This document shows positions 1 through 5,651 of a DNA stretch of 5,651 bases, in pieces. The position numbers and the translations under genes were made by a program. The notes beneath the pieces were generated by a model that saw nothing but the letters and a program-made list of their open reading frames with translations, ran no database searches and had not been told where the DNA came from. Position 1 is the first letter of the stretch. Every line of letters begins with the position of its first letter. Source of the stretch: Lentimicrobiaceae bacterium (lineage in GTDB: Bacteria > Bacteroidota > Bacteroidia > Bacteroidales > SKPS01); assembly GCA_007119395.1 (NCBI GenBank), contig SKPS01000096.1:1-5651 (forward strand), given 5' to 3'.

Positions 1-63
1 GGATGTGGGGATGTGGGGATGTGAGGATGTGGGGATGTGAGGATGTGGGGATGTGGGATGTGG
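1..63. repeat. G-rich octamer tandem array, GGATGTG(G/A)
   Basis: Seven complete octamers run head to tail from base 1 to 56. The first seven bases of each are GGATGTG, and the eighth base reads G, G, A, G, A, G, G. A shortened seven-base unit (57-63) and a degenerate GGATTGA (64-70) follow. The array begins at the window edge, so its full copy number is unknown. Each unit holds an ATG, and because eight is not a multiple of three the reading frame shifts from unit to unit; the coding frame that runs through it is therefore fortuitous. G runs of three or four at 31-34, 47-50, 55-57 and 62-65 give some G-quadruplex potential on the + strand. Its function is unknown; its position directly before a promoter is the notable point. 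Confidence 0.93.
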
Positions 64-89
64 GGATTGAACAAAATAGAGTATGTTTG
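59..89 (+). promoter_or_regulatory. Candidate Bacteroidota promoter for the fusion gene
   Basis: TATGTTTG at 82-89 fits the Bacteroidota -7 consensus TAnnTTTG exactly. Nineteen bases upstream, TGTG at 59-62 is one mismatch from the -33 consensus TTTG and lies in the last, shortened repeat unit. Transcription would start near base 95, leaving a short leader before the ATG codons at 117 and 129. The -33 match is weak, so the call rests mainly on the -7 box and its position. Confidence 0.5.
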
Positions 90-128
90 CACGGGTATAG
101 CAGAACATGTAGGCAGATGACCCGACAG

Positions 129-2015
129 ATGCAGGTATTACAGTTGTATTATAAGATCCCTTTTCCGTTACACGACGGTGGAGCTATTTCACAATATGGA
201 AGCACCCTGGGTTTGCTTAGCCGGAGTGTGTCTGTTGATGTGTTGGCGATGAATCAGCAGCGGTCGTTGGTTGATCCCGCGTTGGTGCCGGCCTCGTTTA
301 GAGAGGATACTTCACTGCAAGTGGTTGATGTTGACAACACGATACGGATCACCGGTGCTCTGTGGCATCTGATCACGCATCAGTCCTATTTTGCTGGTCG
401 GTTTCAATCCGCAGAGTTTTCACAAAAGCTTCAGTCATTACTTGCTGAAAAGCGTTATGATGTGATTGTGCTTGAGCATTTATACCTGTGTCGATATCTT
501 CCGTTACTTCGAAGGCTTTCCAACGCGAGGATTGTTCTCAGGCCGCAAAATGTTGAGCACCGGATCTGGGAGCGGTTTGTTGCCAACCAAAGGAATCCGT
601 TCCAAAGGGCATATCTCTCTGTTGAGACGATGAAGCTTAAAGCCTTTGAGATCGCCATGGCACGGCAGGTGGATGCCATTATGCCTTTGTCGCCGAAGGA
701 TGCAGAATGGTTTCAACAGGTGAGCCCTGACGTGCCGGTATCTGTTGTTCCCATTGGGCTCGACATCAGTCGGTTCCCTGTTGAACCCGGTGGCAGCACC
801 TCTCAACCGGTGGTTTATCACCTGGGTTCCATGGACTGGATGCCCAACACGGAAGGTTTGATGTGGTTTGTCAGAGAGGTCCTCCCATTGATTACGGCTC
901 GCCACCCGGACATTCGCATCACCCTGGCCGGGAAAAAGATGCCTGAGTGGTTCTTCGCCCGTGCCGGAAAAAACCTGGAGGTGTCTGGAATGGTGCCCGA
1001 TGCAAGAGCATTTGAGTCGGGGAAAGAGATCATGGTAGTACCCCTCTTGTCGGGCAGTGGTACCAGGGTAAAGATTATTGAGGGGATGGCCACGGGCAAG
1101 GCGATTGTAAGCACCTCTGTTGGTGCTGAGGGGTTGGGTGTAACCGATGGCATACATCTTTTGTTGGCAGATACGCCTGAATCGTTTGCCGGGAAGGTGT
1201 CAGAATGTATTGCATCGCCTGAATTGCGGAAACGGCTCGGTATTGCGGCACGACAACTTGCAGAAGAGAAGTTTTGCTACCATAAAACCGGTGAGCTGAT
1301 GGCAACATTTCTTCACACCGTGACACAAAGGGATACTTCAGAAAAGCACACCGGATCGCATTCCGGTCCAAGTGCAGCAACCAAGGTCGCAAAGTGGGTG
1401 TTCGACAGAGTATTCGCATTCACAGGTTTGGTGGTGGCAGCGCCTGTATTGCTGGCGGTGGCTATGGCCATCTTCTTTACCGACGGACGCCCCGTTCTGT
1501 TTATACAGCAACGCATCGGACGGCACGGAAAACGATTCCCTCTGTTGAAGTTCCGCACCATGAAACCCAATGATGGTTCCAACACCGTGAGTGTGAGGGG
1601 GGATAAACGGATTACACGAACCGGTGCCTTTCTGCGCAAATACAAACTGGATGAACTCCCCGGCCTGTGGAATGTGCTGGTCGGGCACATGAGCTTCGTT
1701 GGACCACGCCCCGATGTGCCGGGTTATGCCGATATGTTACAGGGAGAAGACCGTTTGATCCTCAACCTCAGACCCGGCATCACAGGCCCCGCAACCCTTA
1801 AATATGCCAACGAAGAAGAGCTGCTCGCCACGGTTGAAAATCCGCAACAGTATAACGATAAAGTGATCTTCCCCGATAAAGTGAAGATCAACCTTGATTA
1901 CTATTACCATCACAACCTCTTCACCGATATACGCATTCTCTTCAGAACCCTTTTCAGACCCAAAACAACACTATCTTTGCCTGCAGAGGAAAAGCCAAAC
2001 AACAACGAGTCATGA
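129..2015 (+). CDS. GT4 glycosyltransferase fused to a phosphoglycosyl transferase (bacterial sugar transferase)
   Basis: This 628-residue protein has two enzymes in one chain. Residues 1 to about 398 are a GT-B glycosyltransferase of the GT4 type. The N-terminus is typical (MQVLQLYYKIPFP, then DGG at 16-18), with NVEH at 141-144 and a donor-site stretch SGTRVKIIEGMATGK whose Glu318 fits the second Glu of the family EX7E motif. After a polar linker (about 399-418) comes a monotopic phosphoglycosyl transferase. It has a hydrophobic segment at 428-450 with Pro439, matching the helix-breaking proline of PglC, then KFRTM at 474-478, the catalytic pair Asp508-Glu509 in KLDELPGLWNVL, and GPRPD at 525-529. 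By family, this half moves a sugar phosphate from a UDP-sugar to undecaprenyl phosphate at the inner membrane. The start at 129 was chosen because the family N-terminus begins there; ATG 117 is possible. The frame stays open upstream, but only through the repeats and the promoter. The sugars used cannot be read from sequence. Confidence 0.93.
   Translation: MQVLQLYYKIPFPLHDGGAISQYGSTLGLLSRSVSVDVLAMNQQRSLVDPALVPASFREDTSLQVVDVDNTIRITGALWHLITHQSYFAGRFQSAEFSQKLQSLLAEKRYDVIVLEHLYLCRYLPLLRRLSNARIVLRPQNVEHRIWERFVANQRNPFQRAYLSVETMKLKAFEIAMARQVDAIMPLSPKDAEWFQQVSPDVPVSVVPIGLDISRFPVEPGGSTSQPVVYHLGSMDWMPNTEGLMWFVREVLPLITARHPDIRITLAGKKMPEWFFARAGKNLEVSGMVPDARAFESGKEIMVVPLLSGSGTRVKIIEGMATGKAIVSTSVGAEGLGVTDGIHLLLADTPESFAGKVSECIASPELRKRLGIAARQLAEEKFCYHKTGELMATFLHTVTQRDTSEKHTGSHSGPSAATKVAKWVFDRVFAFTGLVVAAPVLLAVAMAIFFTDGRPVLFIQQRIGRHGKRFPLLKFRTMKPNDGSNTVSVRGDKRITRTGAFLRKYKLDELPGLWNVLVGHMSFVGPRPDVPGYADMLQGEDRLILNLRPGITGPATLKYANEEELLATVENPQQYNDKVIFPDKVKINLDYYYHHNLFTDIRILFRTLFRPKTTLSLPAEEKPNNNES
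1951..1979 (+). promoter_or_regulatory. Candidate internal promoter for the aminotransferase gene
   Basis: TATCTTTG at 1972-1979 is an exact match to TAnnTTTG and ends 32 bases before the aminotransferase ATG. A T-rich stretch, TTTTC at 1951-1955, lies about 17 bases upstream where a -33 TTTG would be expected, but it is not a clean match. The site falls inside the last codons of the fusion gene, in its poorly conserved C-terminal tail. It shares the 12-mer CACTATCTTTGC with the promoter before cysS, which supports a real site. Confidence 0.5.
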
Positions 2016-3148
2016 AACCACGTATATACCTTTCTGCTCCCCATATGGGTGGCGAAGAGATGCATTTTATCAGGGAGGCCTTTGAACAGAACTGGATTGC
2101 TCCGATTGGTCCCAACGTGGATGGTTTTGAACGGGATCTCAGCGAATATCTCAACGGAGTTCATGTTGCCGCGTTGGTATCGGGAACGGCAGCCATTCAC
2201 CTGGCGTTGCTCAATCTTGGAGTTGGTCCCGGTGATGAGGTGCTGGTACCCACTTTCACCTTTTCGGCCACGGTGAATCCAGTGGTCTACCAGGGTGCTG
2301 TTCCGGTGATGGTTGATTCGGAGCCTGACACATGGAATATGGATCCGGAGCTATTGAAAGAGGCCATTGAATCGCGTCTCCGTGACCACGGGAAGGTGCC
2401 GGCTGCTATGATTGTGGTGCACCTTTATGGGATGCCTGCCCAAATGGATGCCATTATGGAGATTGCTCTCCGTTACAATATCCCTGTGATTGAAGATGCG
2501 GCTGAATCGTTGGGGAGCCTTTACCACGACCAGCACACCGGTACCTTTGGCACCATGGGGATCCTGTCGTTCAACGGCAACAAGATCATCACCACTTCCG
2601 GTGGTGGCGCCCTCCTGTCGCATCACGAATCCTTCATTGACCATGCCAGGTTCCTCAGCACACAGGCACGCGACAACGCACCTTGGTATCAGCACAGCCA
2701 CATCGGCTACAACTACCGCATGAGCAACATCGTAGCTGGTATCGGACGAGGACAGCTGCAGGTGCTGGACCAAAGGGTGGAAGCACGACGCAAGGTGTAC
2801 GATTGGTACCAAGGTCTCTTCGCAGAGATCCCCGGAGTGACCTTCCTGGCCGAACCCGAAGGAGTATTGTGCAACCGTTGGCTCACCTGCGCAATCATCA
2901 ACCCAAAAAAAACGGCAGGCATCACCCACAAACACCTGATGGAGAACATGGCAGGGGAAAACATTGAAGCCAGGCATATCTGGAAACCGATGCACCTTCA
3001 GCCCGTTTTTGCAAAACACCCCGCATTTATCAACGGCGTGTCTGAGCACCTGTTTCACAACGGCATCTGCCTCCCCAGTGGCAGCAACATGTCTCCTGAT
3101 GACCTCAACAGAATCGAAACAGTGGTGCGGCAAACTTTCAGTAAATAA
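2012..3148 (+). CDS. PLP-dependent sugar aminotransferase, DegT/DnrJ/EryC1 family (PglE/EpsN-like)
   Basis: This 378-residue protein is full length for the family. It would transfer an amino group, normally from glutamate, to a 4-keto nucleotide sugar in the cytoplasm. Visible landmarks are the start RIYLSAPHMGGEE with NWIAPIGP, SGTAAIH at 57-63 for cofactor phosphate binding, Asp162 in EDAAESLGS for the pyridine nitrogen, Lys191 in SFNGNKIITTSGGG as the Schiff-base lysine, and IGYNYRMSN at 231-239. The overall pattern is closest in memory to EpsN of Bacillus and PglE of Campylobacter, which make UDP-4-amino-4,6-dideoxy-GlcNAc, a bacillosamine precursor; a perosamine-type or other 4-amino-sugar is possible. 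Its ATG overlaps the stop of the fusion gene (ATGA), which suggests translational coupling, and a second promoter may lie just upstream. No partner dehydratase or acetyltransferase is in the window. The family is certain; the exact substrate is inferred. Confidence 0.93.
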   Translation: MKPRIYLSAPHMGGEEMHFIREAFEQNWIAPIGPNVDGFERDLSEYLNGVHVAALVSGTAAIHLALLNLGVGPGDEVLVPTFTFSATVNPVVYQGAVPVMVDSEPDTWNMDPELLKEAIESRLRDHGKVPAAMIVVHLYGMPAQMDAIMEIALRYNIPVIEDAAESLGSLYHDQHTGTFGTMGILSFNGNKIITTSGGGALLSHHESFIDHARFLSTQARDNAPWYQHSHIGYNYRMSNIVAGIGRGQLQVLDQRVEARRKVYDWYQGLFAEIPGVTFLAEPEGVLCNRWLTCAIINPKKTAGITHKHLMENMAGENIEARHIWKPMHLQPVFAKHPAFINGVSEHLFHNGICLPSGSNMSPDDLNRIETVVRQTFSK

Positions 3149-3245
3149 TGGGGCGCTGAACAGCAACGATTAAACCATCTTTGTTGCAGATGAGAAGGCA
3201 ATCACCGACCGACATGCCTTTGCCTGTTTCCACTTCTGTTGATTG

Positions 3246-3274
3246 TTGGAGCATACCATAAATCACTATCTTTG
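3246..3274 (+). promoter_or_regulatory. Bacteroidota promoter for cysS
   Basis: This is the best promoter in the window. TTG at 3246-3248 is followed, after 18 bases, by TATCTTTG at 3267-3274, matching the known -33 and -7 elements with normal spacing. Transcription would begin near 3280, only 15-25 bases before the likely cysS start codons. It lies in the 145-base gap after the aminotransferase gene, so cysS is probably transcribed independently of the polysaccharide genes. Confidence 0.72.
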
Positions 3275-3293
3275 CGGTGTAGAAAACTTTTCA

Positions 3294-4766
3294 ATGAGTA
3301 TGATGAGATCTTTGTATGTATACAATACGTTGAGCCGTGACCGTGAACTGTTCGAGCCGGAAACTCCTCCTTTTGTGGGGATGTATGTTTGCGGGCCCAC
3401 AGTGTATGGCGAGGGGCATCTCGGGCATGCGCGACCGGCTGTCACTTTTGATTTGATATATCGTTATCTTCTTCACCTTGGGTATCGGGTCAGGTATGTG
3501 CGTAATATCACCGATGTAGGTCATTTAGAGAATGATGCAGACGAAGGGGAGGACAAGATTGCCAAGAAGGCGCGTTTGGAGCAGGTGGAGCCCATGGAAG
3601 TGGCGCAACGTTACACGAACAGTTACCGTGAGAACATGCGTGCATTGAATGTGCTGTCGCCGGGCATTGAGCCACTCGCCTCGGGCCATATACCTGAGCA
3701 AATCGCCTATGTGGAGCGAATTCTTGAAGCCGGTTATGCTTATGTGGTGGATGGATCTGTTTATTTTGATGTAGAGAAGTACAATGCAGATCATCCGTAT
3801 GGCATTTTGTCGGGTCGCAGGATTGATGAGTTGCAAACCAGCACCCGTCAGCTCGACGGGCAGGATGAGAAGAGGAGCTCACTCGATTTTGCGTTGTGGA
3901 AAAAGGCATCACCTGAACACATCATGCGGTGGAAATCACCCTGGAGCGACGGGTTTCCTGGCTGGCATATGGAGTGTACGGCCATGGGAACCAAATACCT
4001 TGGTGAAACATTCGACATCCACGGTGGGGGTATGGACCTGCTTTTTCCACACCATGAGGCGGAGATCGCACAAGCGGTAGCTGCTACTGGTAAGAAGCCT
4101 GTCAAGTACTGGCTTCACAACAACATGATCACTATCAATGGTCAGAAAATGGGCAAGTCGCTGGGCAACTTCATCACCCTGAACGAGTTCTTCTCCGGCG
4201 AACACAAAAGCCTGACGCAGGCTTATGATCCCATGGTGATTCGGTTCTTTATCCTGCAGGCTCATTACCGCAGTACGCTTGACTTCACCAACGAAGCACT
4301 GCAGGCAGCAGGCAAAGGCCTTAAGCGACTTTTTGAAGGGGTGAATACCTTGAAAAACCTCTCTCATACCGGCAAGGCATCGTTTGATGCTGCGCAACTT
4401 GAGGCGCAGTGCCACCAGGCCATGTGCGACGACTTCAATAGCCCCGTGGCCCTGGCTCATCTGTTCGACGGGCTCAGGTACATCAACCAGGTAAAAGATG
4501 GAAAAGCCACCATCGACCAGCACACTCTGGATCATCTCAGAACCATATACAACACCTTTCTGCATGAAATCTTCGGATTGACGAGTGAGGAGTCGGGCAA
4601 CCCCGATGTGCTGAACCGGGTGATGGAAACATTGATAAATCTCAGGAATGATGCGCGCAAGAACAAAGATTTTGCCACATCCGACAAGATCAGAGATGAG
4701 CTGGCAGCAGCCGGTATTGTGATGAAGGATTCTAAAGAGGGAACAACCTGGCAATTTGAAGGATAA
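3294..4766 (+). CDS. cysS: Cysteinyl-tRNA synthetase
   Basis: This is a cytoplasmic class I aminoacyl-tRNA synthetase, 490 residues from this start, that activates cysteine with ATP and loads it on tRNA-Cys. The sequence shows GMYVCGPTVYG near the N-terminus, the HIGH-type motif as HLGH (42-45), WHMECTAMG, HGGGMDLLFPHHEAEIAQ, and the KMSKS loop as KMGKS (285-289). The four zinc ligands of the E. coli enzyme correspond to Cys33, Cys228, His253 and Glu257, with the same spacing between the last three. The C-terminal part holds the helical DALR-type domain (HYRSTLDFTNEAL onward). The stretch NITDVGHLENDADEGEDKIAKKARLEQ is typical of Bacteroidota. The frame extends upstream to a TTG at 3243, but that overlaps the promoter, so I start at ATG 3294; ATGs at 3300 and 3303 are equally plausible. 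Nothing essential appears missing. The next gene follows after 25 bases, probably in the same transcript. Confidence 0.97.
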   Translation: MSMMRSLYVYNTLSRDRELFEPETPPFVGMYVCGPTVYGEGHLGHARPAVTFDLIYRYLLHLGYRVRYVRNITDVGHLENDADEGEDKIAKKARLEQVEPMEVAQRYTNSYRENMRALNVLSPGIEPLASGHIPEQIAYVERILEAGYAYVVDGSVYFDVEKYNADHPYGILSGRRIDELQTSTRQLDGQDEKRSSLDFALWKKASPEHIMRWKSPWSDGFPGWHMECTAMGTKYLGETFDIHGGGMDLLFPHHEAEIAQAVAATGKKPVKYWLHNNMITINGQKMGKSLGNFITLNEFFSGEHKSLTQAYDPMVIRFFILQAHYRSTLDFTNEALQAAGKGLKRLFEGVNTLKNLSHTGKASFDAAQLEAQCHQAMCDDFNSPVALAHLFDGLRYINQVKDGKATIDQHTLDHLRTIYNTFLHEIFGLTSEESGNPDVLNRVMETLINLRNDARKNKDFATSDKIRDELAAAGIVMKDSKEGTTWQFEG

Positions 4767-4791
4767 CAACACAGAGAAATCAACCAGACAG

Positions 4792-5651
4792 ATGAACAAT
4801 CTATTTGCACAACCCATGAGGTGGATCTTTCCTTTGGTGGCCACCATCGTTCTGACGACAGCTTGTGGCTCCGGGCCGGAGGAGTCTGCACCGGCATCAC
4901 CGAGAACGGTTTCAACCGTTTCAGTACCCACCTTCAATGCTGACTCAGCCTTTGCGTTTGTTGCCGCGCAGGTTGCCTTTGGTCCCCGTGTACCGGGCTC
5001 TGCTGCCCATGCCGCCTGTGCCGACTACCTGGAGGCCACTTTGCAACGTTTTACGGAACATGTTTACCGGCAACCCTTTGCTGCCAGGGCCTGGAACCAA
5101 AAGGTGCTTAACGGCTACAACATCATCGGATCCTTCAACCCCGAAGCCAGAAAGCGTTTGCTCTTGTGTGCACATTGGGATTCCAGGCCATATGCTGACC
5201 ACGACCCCGATCCGGCGAATCACAATACTCCCATCGACGGAGCCAATGATGGTGCCAGCGGCGTGGGTGTGCTGCTGGAGGTGGCTCGTATCATCCATGA
5301 ATATGGTATTGATGTAGGGGTTGATATCATCTTCTTCGACCTCGAAGACTACGGAGAGCCGCAAGGCACCTTCAGCGGAAACAGAGACACCTGGGCACTC
5401 GGATCACAACACTGGGCACGTTCACCCCATATCCCGGGTTATCAGGCCAATTTCGGTATCCTGCTCGATATGGTCGGCGCCGAAAACGCTACCTTCAGCA
5501 TGGAAGGGTATAGCATGACATACGCCCCGGATATCGTCAGACGTGTATGGAGAAATGCACACCAAATCGGATACGGCAACTTCTTCCTGATGCAGGAGAG
5601 CAACCCGATCATCGATGACCATTACTATATCAACACCATCGCCAGAATACC
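4792..5651 (+). CDS. Glutaminyl cyclase-like M28 family lipoprotein (3' end outside window)
   Basis: The frame stays open to the window edge, giving 286 codons; roughly 50 more residues would be expected. The N-terminus is a lipoprotein signal: Arg10, a hydrophobic stretch, then LTTAC with Cys25 as the likely lipidated residue, so the enzyme should face the periplasm on a membrane anchor. The fold is the M28 zinc peptidase type: AHWDSRPY (127-134), GANDGASG with Asp153 as a zinc ligand, FFDLEDYG with Glu185 as catalytic acid/base and Asp186 in the second metal position, then LLDMVGAENATF (Asp226) and IIDDHYY (274-279). The last two resemble the LLDLLGA and EDDH segments of animal glutaminyl cyclases, so I favour conversion of N-terminal glutamine to pyroglutamate over aminopeptidase activity. 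The final zinc-binding His lies beyond the edge. ATG 4816 would give a more compact signal peptide and is an alternative start. Probably co-transcribed with cysS. Confidence 0.88.
   Translation, partial: MNNLFAQPMRWIFPLVATIVLTTACGSGPEESAPASPRTVSTVSVPTFNADSAFAFVAAQVAFGPRVPGSAAHAACADYLEATLQRFTEHVYRQPFAARAWNQKVLNGYNIIGSFNPEARKRLLLCAHWDSRPYADHDPDPANHNTPIDGANDGASGVGVLLEVARIIHEYGIDVGVDIIFFDLEDYGEPQGTFSGNRDTWALGSQHWARSPHIPGYQANFGILLDMVGAENATFSMEGYSMTYAPDIVRRVWRNAHQIGYGNFFLMQESNPIIDDHYYINTIARI

Noticed and set aside
1..63. CRISPR array
   Set aside because: Units are contiguous octamers with no spacers.
3..128. N-terminal extension of the fusion protein through the repeat array
   Set aside because: The frame is open by chance: the repeat shifts frame every unit, the stretch contains the promoter, and the conserved GT4 N-terminus starts at 129.
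2351..3166. Open reading frame of 271 codons on the minus strand opposite the aminotransferase
   Set aside because: It is a shadow of a strongly conserved gene, with a Cys/His/Val-rich translation unlike any family I know.
3163..3220. Possible terminator hairpins after the aminotransferase (GCAAC/GTTGC and AAGGCA/TGCCTT)
   Set aside because: Stems are only five and six bases with loops of about 14-15, and no T run follows directly, so a terminator is not supported.
4390..4409. Perfect inverted repeat CTGCGC-8-GCGCAG
   Set aside because: It is a short stem inside conserved cysS coding sequence with no T tract; most likely incidental.
4800..4807. TCTATTTG as a promoter -7 box for the cyclase gene
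   Set aside because: It misses the invariant A of TAnnTTTG, lies within the gene, and would leave almost no leader before the alternative ATG at 4816.
3936..4937. Open reading frame of 333 codons on the minus strand across the end of cysS and the start of the cyclase gene
   Set aside because: It lies antisense to two confidently identified genes and its translation shows no recognisable domain; composition of the sense genes explains it.
4865..5317. 150-codon plus-strand frame inside the cyclase gene
   Set aside because: It is in another frame than the M28 motifs and gives a low-complexity Pro/Arg/Leu-rich product; the true gene is the frame from 4792 that runs off the window.

Overview
The window looks like chromosomal DNA from a member of the Bacteroidota, probably Bacteroidales, though the order is only an impression. 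Three matches to the Bacteroidota -7 promoter element TAnnTTTG sit just before genes, no gene has a convincing Shine-Dalgarno site, the cysteinyl-tRNA synthetase has the KMGKS form of the signature loop seen in this phylum, and the last gene is a lipoprotein of the glutaminyl-cyclase-like M28 type common there. All genes are on the + strand.

Layout. Bases 1-63 are a G-rich array of octamers, GGATGTG(G/A), cut by the left window edge. It runs straight into a candidate promoter (59-89). Then comes a long gene (129-2015) for a fusion of a GT4 glycosyltransferase with a membrane-bound sugar-1-phosphate transferase of the PglC/EpsL/WcaJ class. It overlaps by four bases (ATGA) a PLP-dependent sugar aminotransferase of the PglE/EpsN type (2012-3148). 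A 145-base gap holds a good promoter (3246-3274). It is followed by cysS (3294-4766) and, 25 bases later, by a glutaminyl cyclase-like lipoprotein (4792 to the right edge) that is open at the window end.

How the genes work together. The first two look like the end of a surface-polysaccharide or glycoconjugate locus. The aminotransferase would make a UDP-4-amino-sugar. The transferase domain of the fusion would load a sugar phosphate onto undecaprenyl phosphate, and its GT4 domain could add the next sugar. The dehydratase and N-acetyltransferase expected for a bacillosamine-type pathway are not in the window. cysS and the cyclase gene form a separate housekeeping unit with its own promoter.

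Points worth a second look are the repeat array abutting the first promoter, the glycosyltransferase/phosphoglycosyltransferase fusion, and a G-to-C skew change seen along the genes. I see no CRISPR array, tRNA, rRNA, insertion sequence or phage gene.
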